In this document: positions 16,815 through 26,536 of the stretch, piece after piece
Layout of the letters: each line of letters opens with the position of its first letter
Numbering within the stretch: the first letter of the stretch is position 1
NCBI GenBank assembly: GCA_963735885.1
Contig: CAVTMP010000004.1
Span: forward strand, 310,001-374,000
Reading direction: 5' to 3'
Source of the DNA: JBBSBL01 sp963735885
GTDB lineage: Bacteria > Actinomycetota > Thermoleophilia > Solirubrobacterales > Solirubrobacteraceae
Length of the DNA: 64,000 nt
Program-made: the position numbers and the translations under genes
Notes under the pieces: model-generated
Databases searched by the model: none
Seen by the model: only the letters and a program-made list of their open reading frames with translations
Told to the model about the DNA's origin: nothing

Positions 16815-19319
16815 CTACTCGTCGGCGTCCGCGGCGACCGGGTCGGGTGCCTGGCCCGCGCTCTCGCGCAACGCCCCGAGCACCCGCGGCAGGTCGGCCT
16901 CGGCGACGAGCACCGACCGTGGCTTGGAGCCCTCGTAGCCGGAGATGATGCCCCGGCGCTCGAGCATGTCGATCAGCCGCCCGGCCCGCGTGTAGCCGAG
17001 GCGCAGGCGGCGCTGGAGCATGCTCGTCGAGGCCGTGCCCATCGAGGCGACGAGCACGATCGCCTCCTCCAGGAGCGGATCCTCGTCGGGGTCGAAGCCG
17101 TCGTCCTCGCCGTCCTGGGACCCCTCCTCCTCGACCTCCTCGAGCAGCTCCTCGCGGAACTCCGGCTCGCCCTGCTTGCGCCACGCGCCGGTGACCGAGG
17201 CGATCTGCTCCTCGTCGACGTACGCGCCCTGGATGCGCTGCAGCTTCGAGGACCCGACGGGCGAGAAGAGCAGGTCGCCCTGGCCGAGCAGCGCCTCCGC
17301 CCCGTTCTGGTCGAGGATGACCCGCGAGTCGGTCTGCGAGGAGACGGCGAAGGCGATGCGCGACGGGACGTTCGCCTTGATCATGCCGGTGATCACGTCC
17401 ACCCGCGGGCTCTGGGTGGCGAGCACGAGGTGGATGCCCACCGCGCGCGCCTTCTGCGCGAGGCGGATGATCGAGTCCTCGACGTCGGCCGGCGCGACCA
17501 TCATGAGATCGGCGAGCTCGTCGATCACGCAGAGGATGTAGGGGAGCGGGGGCTCCTCGCGCGCCGCGCGGGAGCGGTTGAGCTCGACCAGCGAGCGGGT
17601 GCGCGCGAGCGACATGAGGCCGTAGCGGTCCTCCATCTCCTTGACGAGGTTCTGGAGCGCGTTGGCCGCGCGGCGGGGGCTCGTGATGACCGGCGTGAGC
17701 AGGTGCGGGACCTGCTCGTAGTGGTTGAGCTCGACCTGCTTGGGGTCCACGAGCACGAGGCGCACCTCGCGCGGGGTGGCCCGCAGGAGGACCGAGGTGA
17801 GCATGGCGTTGATCGCGCCGGACTTCCCCGCCCCCGTGGTGCCGGCGACGAGGAGGTGGGGCATCTTCGCGAGGTCGGCGCCGATCGCCCGGCCGGCGAC
17901 GTCCTTGCCGAGCCACACGGTGAGCGGGGACCAGTCGGGTGGCGGGTCCTGGAAGACGTCGCCGAGGTGCACGACCCGGCGCAGCGCGTTCGGCACCTCG
18001 ACGCCGACCGCCTGCTTGCCGGGGATCGGCGCCAGGATCCGGATGTCGGTCGCCGCGAGCGCGTAGGCGAGGTCGTCCTTGAGCTGCGCGACCTTCCCCA
18101 CCTTGATGCCCGGGGCGAGCCGGAGCTCGTAGCGGGTGATGTGCGGGCCGGCGACGGTCCCGACGACCTTCGCCTCGACGCCGAAGTGTCCGAGCGCCTC
18201 GACCAGCGCCGTCGCCGTCTGCTCCTGCCCGCGCGTGTCGGGCCTCGCCTGGTCGGCGGTCGAGCGGCGCAGGACCCGGGCCGAGGGCAGCTTCCACGGG
18301 TAGTCGGGGTCCGCGGCGGCGGCCCGGCGCTGCCGCGTGGTCGGGCCGCCGTCCTCGGGCTCGCCGTCCCGCTCGTCCGCCTCCGCGTCGTCGGCGAGGT
18401 CGTCGGCGTCGTCCGGGCGCTCCCCGTCGCCGGGCTCGTCGGGCTCGAGCCCGAGCGTCAGCTGGGCGTCCGGGTCGGTCGCCTCGGGCTCGGCGTCCTC
18501 GGCGCCGTACAGGTCCGGGTAGCGCGAGGCGCCGTCGAGCGAGGGCGCCTCGACGTGGGTCGCGCGGACGACGAGCTCCTGGGTGTCGGGCTCCGGGGGC
18601 AGGAGCGGCTCGGCCGGCAGCACCCGGTCCGGCGCGGGCTCGGGGGCGCCGCGGACCGCCGTGCGGGCGAGGTCCCCGGTGCCCTCGCGCAGGCGACGAC
18701 CGGCCCCCGCCGCGCCGTGCCGGGTCGCGCGCAGGATGCCCGCGACGGTTGCCCCGGAGAGCAGGATGAGGCCGGCCAGGAGCAGGAAGACGGCCAGGAT
18801 GTGGACGCCGAGCGCCGAGACGAGATGCGAGGCCGCCCAGTACAGGCCCGCGCCGAGGGCGCCGGAGCGCGCCTCGAACGCGGCGCGGCTCCAGATCTCG
18901 CCGTCGGGCGGCGCGCCCGGGCCGAGTCCGAGGGTCCCGCCGGCCAGCGCGAGGAGCACCGCGCCGGCGAGGCAGAGGGCGCCCGCCCGCAGCGGCCGCG
19001 GCGCGGGAATCGCCTCGCGGGCCAGGAGCGCGATTCCGCCGGCGACGAGCAGCGCCGGCACGGCGTAGGCGACGAGCCCGAGGAGCCAGCGCAGCCCGTC
19101 GCGGAGACCGGCGCCGGCGCTCCCCCCCGAGCCGTCGAGGTAGAGGACGAAGGCGAGGAAGGCGCCGAGCGCGACGAGGCCGAGCGCGACGAGGTCGACG
19201 TGATGGGGCTCGAGCCTGAGCTCGGGCAGGCGGGGGCGCCGCGGCGGCACGGGCCGCCGCGCGGCGGGCGTGCGCTTGCGGGGCGCGCGCGGCTTCGCGG
19301 TCCTGCGGGTCTTCGGCAT
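16815..19319 (-). CDS. ftsK: DNA translocase FtsK/SpoIIIE
   Basis: 834 residues. FtsK pumps DNA at the septum and activates dimer resolution. The N-terminus is basic and is followed by about four membrane helices (roughly residues 45-215). An acidic Asp/Glu/Pro-rich linker comes next, then the alpha/beta motor beginning near YPWKLPS. The motor shows HITRYELRLAPGIKVGKV, the Walker A motif AGTTGAGKSGAINAML, VLVDPKQVELNHYEQVPHL, Walker B CVIDELADLMMVA and ATQSPRVDVITGMIKAN. The C-terminal gamma domain has RLRLGYTRAGRLIDMLERRGIISG, the winged helix that reads polar DNA motifs. The ATG at 19319 is chosen because the domain upstream is absent. pgsA, often next to ftsK in actinobacteria, is missing here. 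Confidence 0.96.
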   Translation of the reverse strand: MPKTRRTAKPRAPRKRTPAARRPVPPRRPRLPELRLEPHHVDLVALGLVALGAFLAFVLYLDGSGGSAGAGLRDGLRWLLGLVAYAVPALLVAGGIALLAREAIPAPRPLRAGALCLAGAVLLALAGGTLGLGPGAPPDGEIWSRAAFEARSGALGAGLYWAASHLVSALGVHILAVFLLLAGLILLSGATVAGILRATRHGAAGAGRRLREGTGDLARTAVRGAPEPAPDRVLPAEPLLPPEPDTQELVVRATHVEAPSLDGASRYPDLYGAEDAEPEATDPDAQLTLGLEPDEPGDGERPDDADDLADDAEADERDGEPEDGGPTTRQRRAAAADPDYPWKLPSARVLRRSTADQARPDTRGQEQTATALVEALGHFGVEAKVVGTVAGPHITRYELRLAPGIKVGKVAQLKDDLAYALAATDIRILAPIPGKQAVGVEVPNALRRVVHLGDVFQDPPPDWSPLTVWLGKDVAGRAIGADLAKMPHLLVAGTTGAGKSGAINAMLTSVLLRATPREVRLVLVDPKQVELNHYEQVPHLLTPVITSPRRAANALQNLVKEMEDRYGLMSLARTRSLVELNRSRAAREEPPLPYILCVIDELADLMMVAPADVEDSIIRLAQKARAVGIHLVLATQSPRVDVITGMIKANVPSRIAFAVSSQTDSRVILDQNGAEALLGQGDLLFSPVGSSKLQRIQGAYVDEEQIASVTGAWRKQGEPEFREELLEEVEEEGSQDGEDDGFDPDEDPLLEEAIVLVASMGTASTSMLQRRLRLGYTRAGRLIDMLERRGIISGYEGSKPRSVLVAEADLPRVLGALRESAGQAPDPVAADADE

Positions 19320-19427
19320 CTCGCACGCGCCTCTTCGACGCGGGCCGCGCGGCCCCTGCCCGTCGGTCGCGCCCCACCGCGCCGTAAGCCCGGGATAAAG
19401 CCTGCCGGTCCGGGCCGCGCGGCCCCG

Positions 19428-19433
19428 TACCAT
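19428..19433 (+). promoter_or_regulatory. Putative -10 (TACCAT) of a leaderless response-regulator transcript
   Basis: TACCAT ends 6 bases before the ATG at 19440. The intervening CGAGGC is too close to the start to act as a normal Shine-Dalgarno. No clear -35 is seen. Confidence 0.3.
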
Positions 19434-19439
19434 CGAGGC

Positions 19440-20129
19440 ATGAGCGACTACGCCCGCCCGGTTCGGGTTCTCGTCGTCGAGGACGACGAGGAGATCGCCC
19501 AGGTCATCCAGCGGTTCCTGCGGATCGACGGCTACGAGGTCCGGATCGCCGGCGACGGGCCGACCGCGCTGGAGGCCGCGCCCGCGTTCTCCCCGGACCT
19601 CGTGCTCCTCGATCTCGGCCTGCCGGGCGGCCTGGACGGGATCGACGTCGCACGGGAGCTGCGCGACGGCGACGACGTGCCGATCATCGTGCTCACCGCC
19701 CGCGACGCGGTCGAGGCGCGCGTCGAGGGCCTCGACGTGGGCGCCGACGACTACGTGGTCAAGCCCTTCGACCGCCAGGAGCTCCTGGCCCGGATCCGGG
19801 CCACGCTCCGCCGCCGGCCGCCGCGCGGGTCGGCGTCGCTGGTGGTCGGCGACCTCTCCCTGAACCCCGACACCCACGAGGTCGGGCGCGGCGAGCGCTC
19901 GATCGACCTCACCCAGCGCGAGTTCGAGCTGCTGGAGTACCTGATGCGCAACGAGCGGATCGTCGTCTCCCGCCAGCGCCTGCTCGACGAGGTCTGGGGG
20001 TACGACCCGTTCTCCATGACGAACACGATCGAGGTGTTCGTCTCGAACCTGCGAAGGAAGCTCGAAGCGGATGGCGAGCCCCGGCTCCTCCATACGATCC
20101 GCGGCGCGGGCTACGTCCTCCGCGTATAG
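19440..20129 (+). CDS. OmpR-family response regulator
   Basis: 229 residues: receiver domain (about 8-120) plus winged-helix DNA-binding domain (about 130-226). The phospho-acceptor is Asp58 in LVLLDLGLPGG; the acidic pocket is VVEDDEE near residue 13; the switch Thr is in IIVLTARD and Lys is in DYVVKPFD. The effector shows LTQREFELLEYLMRN and SNLRRKLEADG followed by HTIRGAGYVLR, the OmpR/PhoB signature. Its 3' end overlaps the kinase gene by 59 bases, so the pair is one operon. The signal sensed cannot be inferred. Confidence 0.95.
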   Translation: MSDYARPVRVLVVEDDEEIAQVIQRFLRIDGYEVRIAGDGPTALEAAPAFSPDLVLLDLGLPGGLDGIDVARELRDGDDVPIIVLTARDAVEARVEGLDVGADDYVVKPFDRQELLARIRATLRRRPPRGSASLVVGDLSLNPDTHEVGRGERSIDLTQREFELLEYLMRNERIVVSRQRLLDEVWGYDPFSMTNTIEVFVSNLRRKLEADGEPRLLHTIRGAGYVLRV

Positions 20130-21525
20130 GTCCGTCCCGGTCCGCTGGCGCCTCGCCGGCGGCTCCGCGGTCCTGACGCTGATCATCCTCTGCGCGTTCG
20201 CGGTGGTCGTCGGCGTGCTCACGTCGCGTCAGATCCGCTCGGACTTCGATCGCGACACCGCCAACGCGGCCGAGACGCTGGCGCGCGGCGCGCTCGTGCG
20301 GGCCGACCCGCGGCGCGGGACCTACTCCTACGTCGGCAGCGCCGACCTGCGGGACTTCGCCGCCGCCCAGAACGCCAGCGTGCGCATCCTCGACTTCTCG
20401 GGGAACCCGATCACCGAGACGAGCGACCAGCTCGACTTCCCGTCCAACCTCCCGCGCTCCACGGACGCCTCGGACTATCGCGTGGAGACGCGGGAGATCC
20501 GCGTGCTCCCCGGGCTGGGCAAGGCGATCCTGCAGTACGCCCGCCCGCTCTCGGACCTGCAGCACACGCTCGCGCGGGTCCGGCTGCTGCTCGGCGCGGG
20601 GGTGCTCGGCGGCGCGCTGCTCGCGCTGCTCGCCGGCCTGACGCTCGCGCGGCGGGCGATGGCCCCGATCGCGGCGCTGACGGCGACCGCCCGCGAGATC
20701 CAGCGCACCCGCGACCCGAGCCTCCAGGTGCCGCTCCCCGAGGCCGACGACGAGGTCGCCGAGCTCGCGCAGACGCTCGACGGGATGCTGGAGGCGCTCG
20801 ACCAGGCGCAGACCGAGACCGAGCACGCCCTCGGCCGCCAGCGGGAGTTCGTGGCCGACGCCTCCCACGAGCTGCGCACCCCGCTGACCAGCCTGCTGGC
20901 CAACCTCGAGCTCCTGCACGACGAGCTCGAGGACGAGCCGCGCGAGACGGTCGCCGCGGCGCTGCGCTCCTCCCATCGCATGAAGCGGCTCGTCGCCGAC
21001 CTGCTCATGCTCGCGCGCGCCGACACCGGCCGGCACACCGCCCAGCGACCGGTCGACCTCGGCGCCGCGCTCGTCGAGGCGGTCGCCGAGGTCGATCCGC
21101 TGGCCCAGGCCGGCGGGCAAAGGGTCGACGTGGCCGCCGAGCCGGCGACCGTCCGGGGCTCGCGGGACGAACTGGTCCGCGCCGCCGTCAACCTGCTCGA
21201 GAACGCGGTGAGCCACACGCCGCCCGAGACCCGCATCCGCGCCAGCGTCGGGCGCGAGGACGGCGACGCGGTCCTGCGGGTGCAGGACGACGGTCCGGGC
21301 GTGCCGGACGGGATGGAGGAGCGGATCTTCGAGCGCTTCGTCCGGGGTGCCGGCGACGGCGGCGGGGGCACCGGCCTGGGGCTCGCCATCGTGCAGGCGG
21401 TGGCGGAGGGACACGGCGGCAGCGTGGCGCTCGAGCGCCCGGCGGAGGGCGGCGCGCGCTTCGTCCTGCGGATCCCGGCCGTCGAGGCACAGGCCCCCGC
21501 GGCCGAGCCGGCGGCGGCCGGCTGA
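20071..21525 (+). CDS. HAMP-domain sensor histidine kinase
   Basis: 484 residues, partner of the upstream regulator. A short basic N-terminus is followed by a membrane helix (about 30-52), an extracytoplasmic domain (about 53-165), a second helix (about 172-192), a HAMP domain (RRAMAPIAALTATAREIQ), and a HisKA domain with His266 in DASHELRTPLTSLLANLE. The catalytic ATPase domain has the N box NLLENAVSHTPP, the G1 box VQDDGPGVPDG, the F box IFERFVRG and the G2 box GGTGLGLAIVQAV. The ATG at 20071 is inside the regulator gene; no better start lies between it and the first membrane helix. The architecture resembles MprB/CutS-type kinases. Confidence 0.93.
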   Translation: MASPGSSIRSAARATSSAYRSVPVRWRLAGGSAVLTLIILCAFAVVVGVLTSRQIRSDFDRDTANAAETLARGALVRADPRRGTYSYVGSADLRDFAAAQNASVRILDFSGNPITETSDQLDFPSNLPRSTDASDYRVETREIRVLPGLGKAILQYARPLSDLQHTLARVRLLLGAGVLGGALLALLAGLTLARRAMAPIAALTATAREIQRTRDPSLQVPLPEADDEVAELAQTLDGMLEALDQAQTETEHALGRQREFVADASHELRTPLTSLLANLELLHDELEDEPRETVAAALRSSHRMKRLVADLLMLARADTGRHTAQRPVDLGAALVEAVAEVDPLAQAGGQRVDVAAEPATVRGSRDELVRAAVNLLENAVSHTPPETRIRASVGREDGDAVLRVQDDGPGVPDGMEERIFERFVRGAGDGGGGTGLGLAIVQAVAEGHGGSVALERPAEGGARFVLRIPAVEAQAPAAEPAAAG

Positions 21526-21535
21526 GCGGCCTCGG

Positions 21536-23257
21536 CTACGCCAGCGCCGCCACGACCTCCTGCCACCACCCCCGCTCCTCGCCGTCGCGGGCCGAGGCGG
21601 CGTGGCGCCGCGCGTGGTCCTGCAGTGCGCCGCGGCCGCCGATCGCCAGGCGCGCGCCCGTGACCGCGTAGCGACCGTCGGCGAGGCTGACGAGCACGCC
21701 CGGCTCGTCCCAGCGGCGGCGCACCCGGGCCACGACCGGCACCCCGGCGACCGCCTCGGGGTGTGCCGGATCGCCGTCCTGCGCGGTCCACGGGCGGACG
21801 GTGAAGATCGACGGCGAGGAGCGCGCCGGGCCGCGACGCGCGGAGGTCGCCTCGAGCGGGCCCTCGCGCCAGCGCCGGCGCAGGTCCGCGAGCCCGGCGG
21901 CGGCGTCCCGGCGGGCGACGAGCCGCACCCCGTCGCCGGCCCTCACGCGCGTGAGGCCGCGGGCGGGGATCGCCTCCCCGTCGCGCACGACGACCGTCAC
22001 GTTGGCGTCCGGCGGCAGGCCCAGGTCGCGGATGCGCCGGCCGGCCGCCGCGTCGCCCGCCGCGATCGGGATCTCGACGATCTCGGCCCCGAGCGCCTCG
22101 ATCGGCCCGACCGCCGCGGAGGGGATCGCCGGAGCGACGAGCCCGAGCGCGCGGGCCAACGGCTCGAACGTCGGGCCCTGGAGCAGCGTCGAGACGATCA
22201 CCGCGAAGAACACGATGTTGAACAGCTCTCCGCTCCCGGCCACGCCGTCCAACACGGGGAAGGTCGCGAGCACGATCGGCACCGCGCCGCGCAGCCCCGC
22301 CCAGCCGAGGACGATGCGCTCGCGGGCGCGGAAGGGCTCGAAGGCGGTGGCGAGCGCGACGGCGGCCGGCCGGGCGACGAGCACGGTCACGAGCGCGAGC
22401 GCGATGCCGTCGCCGGCCACGGCCCAGAGGCGGCTCGGGAAGACGAGCACGCCGAGCGTGAAGAACATCGCGAGCTGCGCGATCCAGGCGAGGCCGTCGT
22501 GGAAGGCGGACACCGCCTGCTTGGCCGGGAACTCGGCGCCGCCGAGCCACAGGCCCGCGAGGTAGACGGCGAGGAACCCCGACCCTCCGAGGACGTCGGC
22601 CACGCCGAAGGCCAGCGCGGCGGAGGCCATCGAGGCGACCGGGTAGAGGCCGGGCCCGGCGAGGCGGATGCGGTGGAACGCGCGAACCGCGAGCAGGCCG
22701 CCGGCCGCCCCCACGGCGGCGCCGATCGCCAGCTGGCGCACGAGCAGCCAGAGCATGTCCTCGGCGCCGTAGCCCGGCTCGGTGATCGCCCCGATCAGGC
22801 CGATCACGAGCAGGACGGCGACCGGGTCGTTCAGGCCCGACTCGGCCTCGAGCGTCCGCGCCAGGCGGTTCGGCAGCGTCGAGCGACGCAGCAGCGCGAA
22901 GATGGCGGCGCCGTCCGTCGAGGCGACGATCGACCCGATGAGCAGGCCCTGGAGCAGCGGCAGGTCGAAGATCGCCTGGGCGGCCAGCCCCCCGATCACG
23001 GCGGTCAGGGCCGTGCCGATCAGCGCGAGCAGGAGCGCGGGCCGCAGGACCGGGCGCACCTCGTCGAGCCCGGCGGCGAGGCCGCCCTCGAAGAGGATCA
23101 GGGCGAGGGCCACGATCCCGACCGTGCGCGCGAGCCGATAGTCGTCGAAGGCGATCCAGCCGAGCCCCTCCGAGCCGAGCGCCATGCCGAGCCCGAGGAT
23201 GAGCAGCAGTCCCGGGATCCGCAGCCGCCCGGCGGCGAGCGACGCGGCGAGGCCCAC
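21536..23257 (-). CDS. CPA1-family Na+ or K+/H+ antiporter with C-terminal TrkA-type domain
   Basis: 573 residues. About twelve membrane helices form a NhaP2/CvrA-like exchanger: GLLLILGLGMALGSEGLG, LILFEGGL, SIVASTDGAAIFALL, ESGLNDPVAVLLV, GSGFLAVYLAGLWLG and GLRGAVPIVLATFP are visible. The C-terminal cytoplasmic part carries a TrkA_C-like segment (IEIPIAAGD region; VTVVVRDGEAIPARG ... AGDGVRLVARRDA) that probably gates transport. The usable GTG start at 23257 cuts the first helix short; an in-frame CTG at 23302, four bases after the rnj stop, would restore LADGHLILVVGALLAVG, and I think it is the more likely natural start. The cation cannot be told from sequence. It converges with the kinase gene. 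Confidence 0.88.
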   Translation of the reverse strand: MGLAASLAAGRLRIPGLLLILGLGMALGSEGLGWIAFDDYRLARTVGIVALALILFEGGLAAGLDEVRPVLRPALLLALIGTALTAVIGGLAAQAIFDLPLLQGLLIGSIVASTDGAAIFALLRRSTLPNRLARTLEAESGLNDPVAVLLVIGLIGAITEPGYGAEDMLWLLVRQLAIGAAVGAAGGLLAVRAFHRIRLAGPGLYPVASMASAALAFGVADVLGGSGFLAVYLAGLWLGGAEFPAKQAVSAFHDGLAWIAQLAMFFTLGVLVFPSRLWAVAGDGIALALVTVLVARPAAVALATAFEPFRARERIVLGWAGLRGAVPIVLATFPVLDGVAGSGELFNIVFFAVIVSTLLQGPTFEPLARALGLVAPAIPSAAVGPIEALGAEIVEIPIAAGDAAAGRRIRDLGLPPDANVTVVVRDGEAIPARGLTRVRAGDGVRLVARRDAAAGLADLRRRWREGPLEATSARRGPARSSPSIFTVRPWTAQDGDPAHPEAVAGVPVVARVRRRWDEPGVLVSLADGRYAVTGARLAIGGRGALQDHARRHAASARDGEERGWWQEVVAALA

Positions 23258-23306
23258 GGCCAGCAGGGCCCCGACGACGAGGATCAGGTGGCCGTCGGCC
23301 AGGCCG

Positions 23307-24975
23307 CTACACCTCGACGACGACCGGCAGGACCATCGGGCGCCGCTTGAGCCGGTCGTAGACGAAGGCCGCGAGGTCGTCGTGCAGCTCCTGCTGGAGG
23401 ACGTCGATCTCGCGGATGCCGTCCCGCGCGCAGCGGGCGAGCGACTTCTCGGCGGCGCCCCGCAGCTCGTCCACGAGGCCGTCCGCCTGATCGAGGAACG
23501 GCACGCCGCGGAAGATGATCTCGGGGTCGGCCACCGAGCGCCCGTCCTGCTCCCCGACGGTCGCCACGACGATGAAGATGCCGTCGGCGGAGAGCATGCG
23601 CCGATCGCGCAGCGCGACGTCCGCGGGATCGCCGATGTCGACGCCGTCGACGAAGATCATCCCCGAGCGCTCGTGGTCGCCGAAGCGGGCGCCGCGCTCG
23701 TCGAGCTCCAGCGGGAGCCCGTTCTCGCCGCGGAAGATGTCGCCCGGATCCACCCCGACCTCCTCGGCCAGGCGCGCGTGCAGGCGGATCCGCTTGTGGT
23801 CGCCGTGCACCGGGAACACGTAGCGCGGGCGCGTGAGGTTGAGCATCAGCTTCAGCTCCTCGACGTACCCGTGACCGGACGCGTGCACGGGCGCATCGCG
23901 CGCGGTGATGACGTCGCAGCCGATGTGGAAGAGGCGGTCGATGGTCTCGTTGACGGCGCGCTCGTTGCCCGGGCATCGGGGTCGCGGAGAAGACCACCGT
24001 GTCGCCCTCGTGGAGGCGCACGCGCGGGTGGTCGTTGTGGGCCATGCGCCGCAGGGCGGAGAGCGGCTCGCCCTGGGACCCGGTGGAGATGATCACGATG
24101 CGCTCGTCGGCGAAGTCGTCGATCTCCCGCGGCTGGACCAGCATCCCCTCCGGGACCTCGATGTGCCCGAGCTGGCGGCCGATGTTCACGTTCTTGCGCA
24201 TCGAGCGCCCGACGAGCGCGACCTTGCGGTCGAGCGCGGCGGCCGCGTCGACCACCTGCTGGACGCGGTGGATGTTCGAGGCGAAGCTCGTCACGACGAT
24301 GCGCCCGTCGCAGCGGGCGAAGACCTCCTCGAGGTGCGGCCCGACCCCCGACTCGCTCGGCGAGAACCCGGCCCGGTCGGCGTTCGTCGAGTCGCCGCAC
24401 AGCAGCAGCAGGCCGTCGCGGCCGAGCTCGGCGAGCCGCGAGACGTCGGCCGGCCGGCCGTCCACCGGCGTCTGGTCGAACTTGTAGTCGCCGGTGACGA
24501 GCACGGTGCCGAGCTCCGTGGTCACCGCGACGGCGCAGGAGTCCGGGATCGAGTGCGTCATGTGGACGAGCTCGACCTCGAAGGGCCCGAGCGACACGCT
24601 CTCCCCCGTGTCGAGGTCCTCGAGCGGGACGTCGCGAAGGCGGTGCTCGTCGAGCTTGGAGCGGGCCATCGCCATCGTCAGCGGGCCGCCGTGGACGACC
24701 GGCACGTTCTCCTGCCCGAGCTCGCGCAGCACCCACGGCAGCGCGCCGAGATGGTCCTCGTGGCCGTGGGTGACGACGATCGCCTCGATGTCGTCCACGC
24801 GGTCGCGCAGATAGGAGAAGTCGGGCAGGACGAGGTCGATGCCGAGCATCTCCGCGGTCGGGAAGCGCAGGCCGACGTCGACGACGACGATGCGGCCGTC
24901 GTACTCGACGACCGTCATGTTCTTGCCGATCTCCCCCAGCCCTCCGAGCGGGAGGACGCGCAGCGGGCCGCTCAC
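23307..24975 (-). CDS. rnj: Ribonuclease J (frame broken by one base)
   Basis: RNase J is a metallo-beta-lactamase/beta-CASP exo- and endoribonuclease. The GTG start overlaps dapA's stop (GTGA). Visible motifs are LPLGGLGEIGKNM, the metal site VTHGHEDHLGALP, HMTHSIPDSCAV, VTGDYKFDQTP, CGDSTNAD, RIVVTSFASNIHRVQQV, GRSMRKN, STGSQGEPLSALRRMA, HASGHGYVEELKLML and FPVHGDHKRI. The frame changes at 23968-23973, where CCCGGGCAAC should read CCCGGCAAC to give ATPMPGNERAVNETIDRLFHIG. The total is 3n+1. The C-terminal domain ends VVLPVVVEV. With rny and pnp in the same window the organism has both the RNase J and RNase Y decay routes. Confidence 0.94.
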
Positions 24976-25832
24976 GCGCGCGCCGCGTTCAGCAGCCCGT
25001 GCCGCTCGAGGGCCGCGCGAACGGCCTCGGCCTCGTCCTCGCTCGCCTCGACCAGCGGCAGGCGCAGCCCGCCGACCTCGAGGCCGAGCAGGTTGAGCGC
25101 GCACTTCACCGGGATCGGGTTCGTCGTCACCCCCAGCACCGCGTAGAGGTCGTGGAGCTCGGCGTCGATCTCCCGCCGCCGCCCCGGTTCGTCGACCATG
25201 GCGCGCATCTCGTCGCCGACGAGGTGGCTGGCGACGAGGATGCCGCCGGCCCCGCCGAGCTCGAGCACGTCGCAGAAGAGGTCGTCGTTCCCGGCGTAGA
25301 GGTCGAGCCCGTCGACGAGCGCGAGGTTGTCGGCGTTCGCCTGCTTCACCCCGGCGATGCCGTCGATCTGCGCGAGCTCCGCGAGCAGGTCGTTCGGCAT
25401 GTCGACCGTGGTGCGCGAGGGGATGTTGTAGAGCAGGACGGGGCGGTCGGTCGCCGCGGCGACCGCCCCGAAGTGCGCGACGATCCCGCGCCGGTTGGGA
25501 CGGTTGTAGTACGGCGTGACCGAGAGGATGGCGTCGGCGCCGAGGTCGGTGGCCCGGGCGGTGAGCTCGACCGCGTGGCGGGTGTCGTTCGAGCCGGCGC
25601 CGGCGATGACGGTCGCCCGCCCGTGCAGCGTGCGCACGGCCAGGCCGATCAGCCCGAGCTGCTCGGCGTCGGTGAGCGTCGCCGCCTCACCGGAGGTCCC
25701 GGCGATCACGACGCCGTCGGATCCGTGCGCGACGAGGTGCTCCATGAGCCGCACGGCCGCCTCCTCGTCGACGCGTCCCTGCGCGTCGAACGGCGTGACC
25801 ATCGCGGTGATGACGGCGCCGAGCCCGGACAT
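24972..25832 (-). CDS. dapA: 4-hydroxy-tetrahydrodipicolinate synthase
   Basis: 286-residue DapA, which condenses pyruvate with aspartate semialdehyde in the first step of the diaminopimelate pathway. The Schiff-base Lys163 is in IAGVKQANAD, the catalytic Tyr135 is in LLYNIPSRTT, and the substrate-binding AGTSGEAATLT is near residue 44. The substrate-loop sequence SVTPYYNRPNRRG is also canonical. Length is standard. Gene order dapA-rnj with a 4-base overlap is common in actinobacteria. A -10-like GATACT lies 7 bases upstream of the ATG. Confidence 0.96.
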   Translation of the reverse strand: MSGLGAVITAMVTPFDAQGRVDEEAAVRLMEHLVAHGSDGVVIAGTSGEAATLTDAEQLGLIGLAVRTLHGRATVIAGAGSNDTRHAVELTARATDLGADAILSVTPYYNRPNRRGIVAHFGAVAAATDRPVLLYNIPSRTTVDMPNDLLAELAQIDGIAGVKQANADNLALVDGLDLYAGNDDLFCDVLELGGAGGILVASHLVGDEMRAMVDEPGRRREIDAELHDLYAVLGVTTNPIPVKCALNLLGLEVGGLRLPLVEASEDEAEAVRAALERHGLLNAARA

Positions 25833-25839
25833 CGCGCCG

Positions 25840-25845
25840 AGTATC
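25840..25845 (-). promoter_or_regulatory. Putative -10 (GATACT) of a leaderless dapA transcript
   Basis: GATACT ends 7 bases before the dapA ATG, the same hexamer as found before miaA. There is no Shine-Dalgarno-like sequence in the 7-base spacer, so initiation on a leaderless mRNA is likely if the promoter is real. Confidence 0.4.
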
Positions 25846-25899
25846 GCAGGGCCGCGGGCGGCACGCCGTGGGGCGCGCCGCCCGGGCCGGCCGCCTCCC

Positions 25900-26339
25900 C
25901 TATCCGGCGAGCGGGTCGCCGCTCGTCATCGGCTTGGGCCCGTCGTCCCGCTGCGGCGCGGCCGGCTCGGCGGCGGGCGGCGCGGGCGGCGGCGGAGGGT
26001 CGGGAGCGGCCGCGACGGGCGGTGCGTCCGCCGGAGGCGCCGGGGCAGCGGGCGAGGCGGGCGGCGCCGCCCGGAGCGGGGGCGCCGGCGGGGCGCCGGT
26101 GCGGCCGGAGGCGCCGGGACCTGGTCCGCGGCGGGCACCGGCCGCCCGTGCTTGTCGTACTCCGTCGCCGGGCCCTGGCCCGCGGGCGCGCCGCCGCCGC
26201 CCTGCTGGCTCTGGTTGAAGTTGCCCTGCACCTCGTCGATCTTGGCCTGCGCCTGGTCGGTCGCCGACTTGGCCATCTGCTTGGCCTTCTCGACATCGAG
26301 GTCCTTCGCCATCTGCTTGGCCTTGTCCAGGAAGCCCAT
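25900..26339 (-). CDS. Small protein: amphipathic N-terminus, Pro/Ala-rich tail (frame broken)
   Basis: Function unknown. The N-terminal 40 residues (MGFLDKAKQMAKDLDVEKAK onward) form a Lys/Ala-rich amphipathic helix, followed by a Gly/Gln linker, then EYDKHGRPVPAADQVPAPP. Without correction the frame then turns into an Arg-rich sequence. With one C added near 26090 it continues as a Pro/Ala-rich tail ending PKPMTSGDPLAG with its own stop at 25900, which looks like the natural terminus. The total length is 3n-1, matching one missing base. The start MGFLDKAK resembles small actinobacterial antitoxin-like or stress proteins, but I see no second motif to confirm that. It stands alone between dapA and the divergent vWA gene. 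Confidence 0.6.
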
Positions 26340-26536
26340 CTCGCTCCTCCGTGTCGTGCGCTCGGTGCCGGTCCGTCAGTGAAGCGCGCGGGGCGGACGA
26401 CCGCAACCACCGCGGACCGACATCGGTCGATCCGGGGCGCACCGGCTCAGGCGGGGCCTCCTTTCGGCCGTTTCATCCCCTGGCCGCCGCGGGGCGGCGC
26501 GACCTGTCGAGGCCGGTGATCCAGGAGGCGACGAGC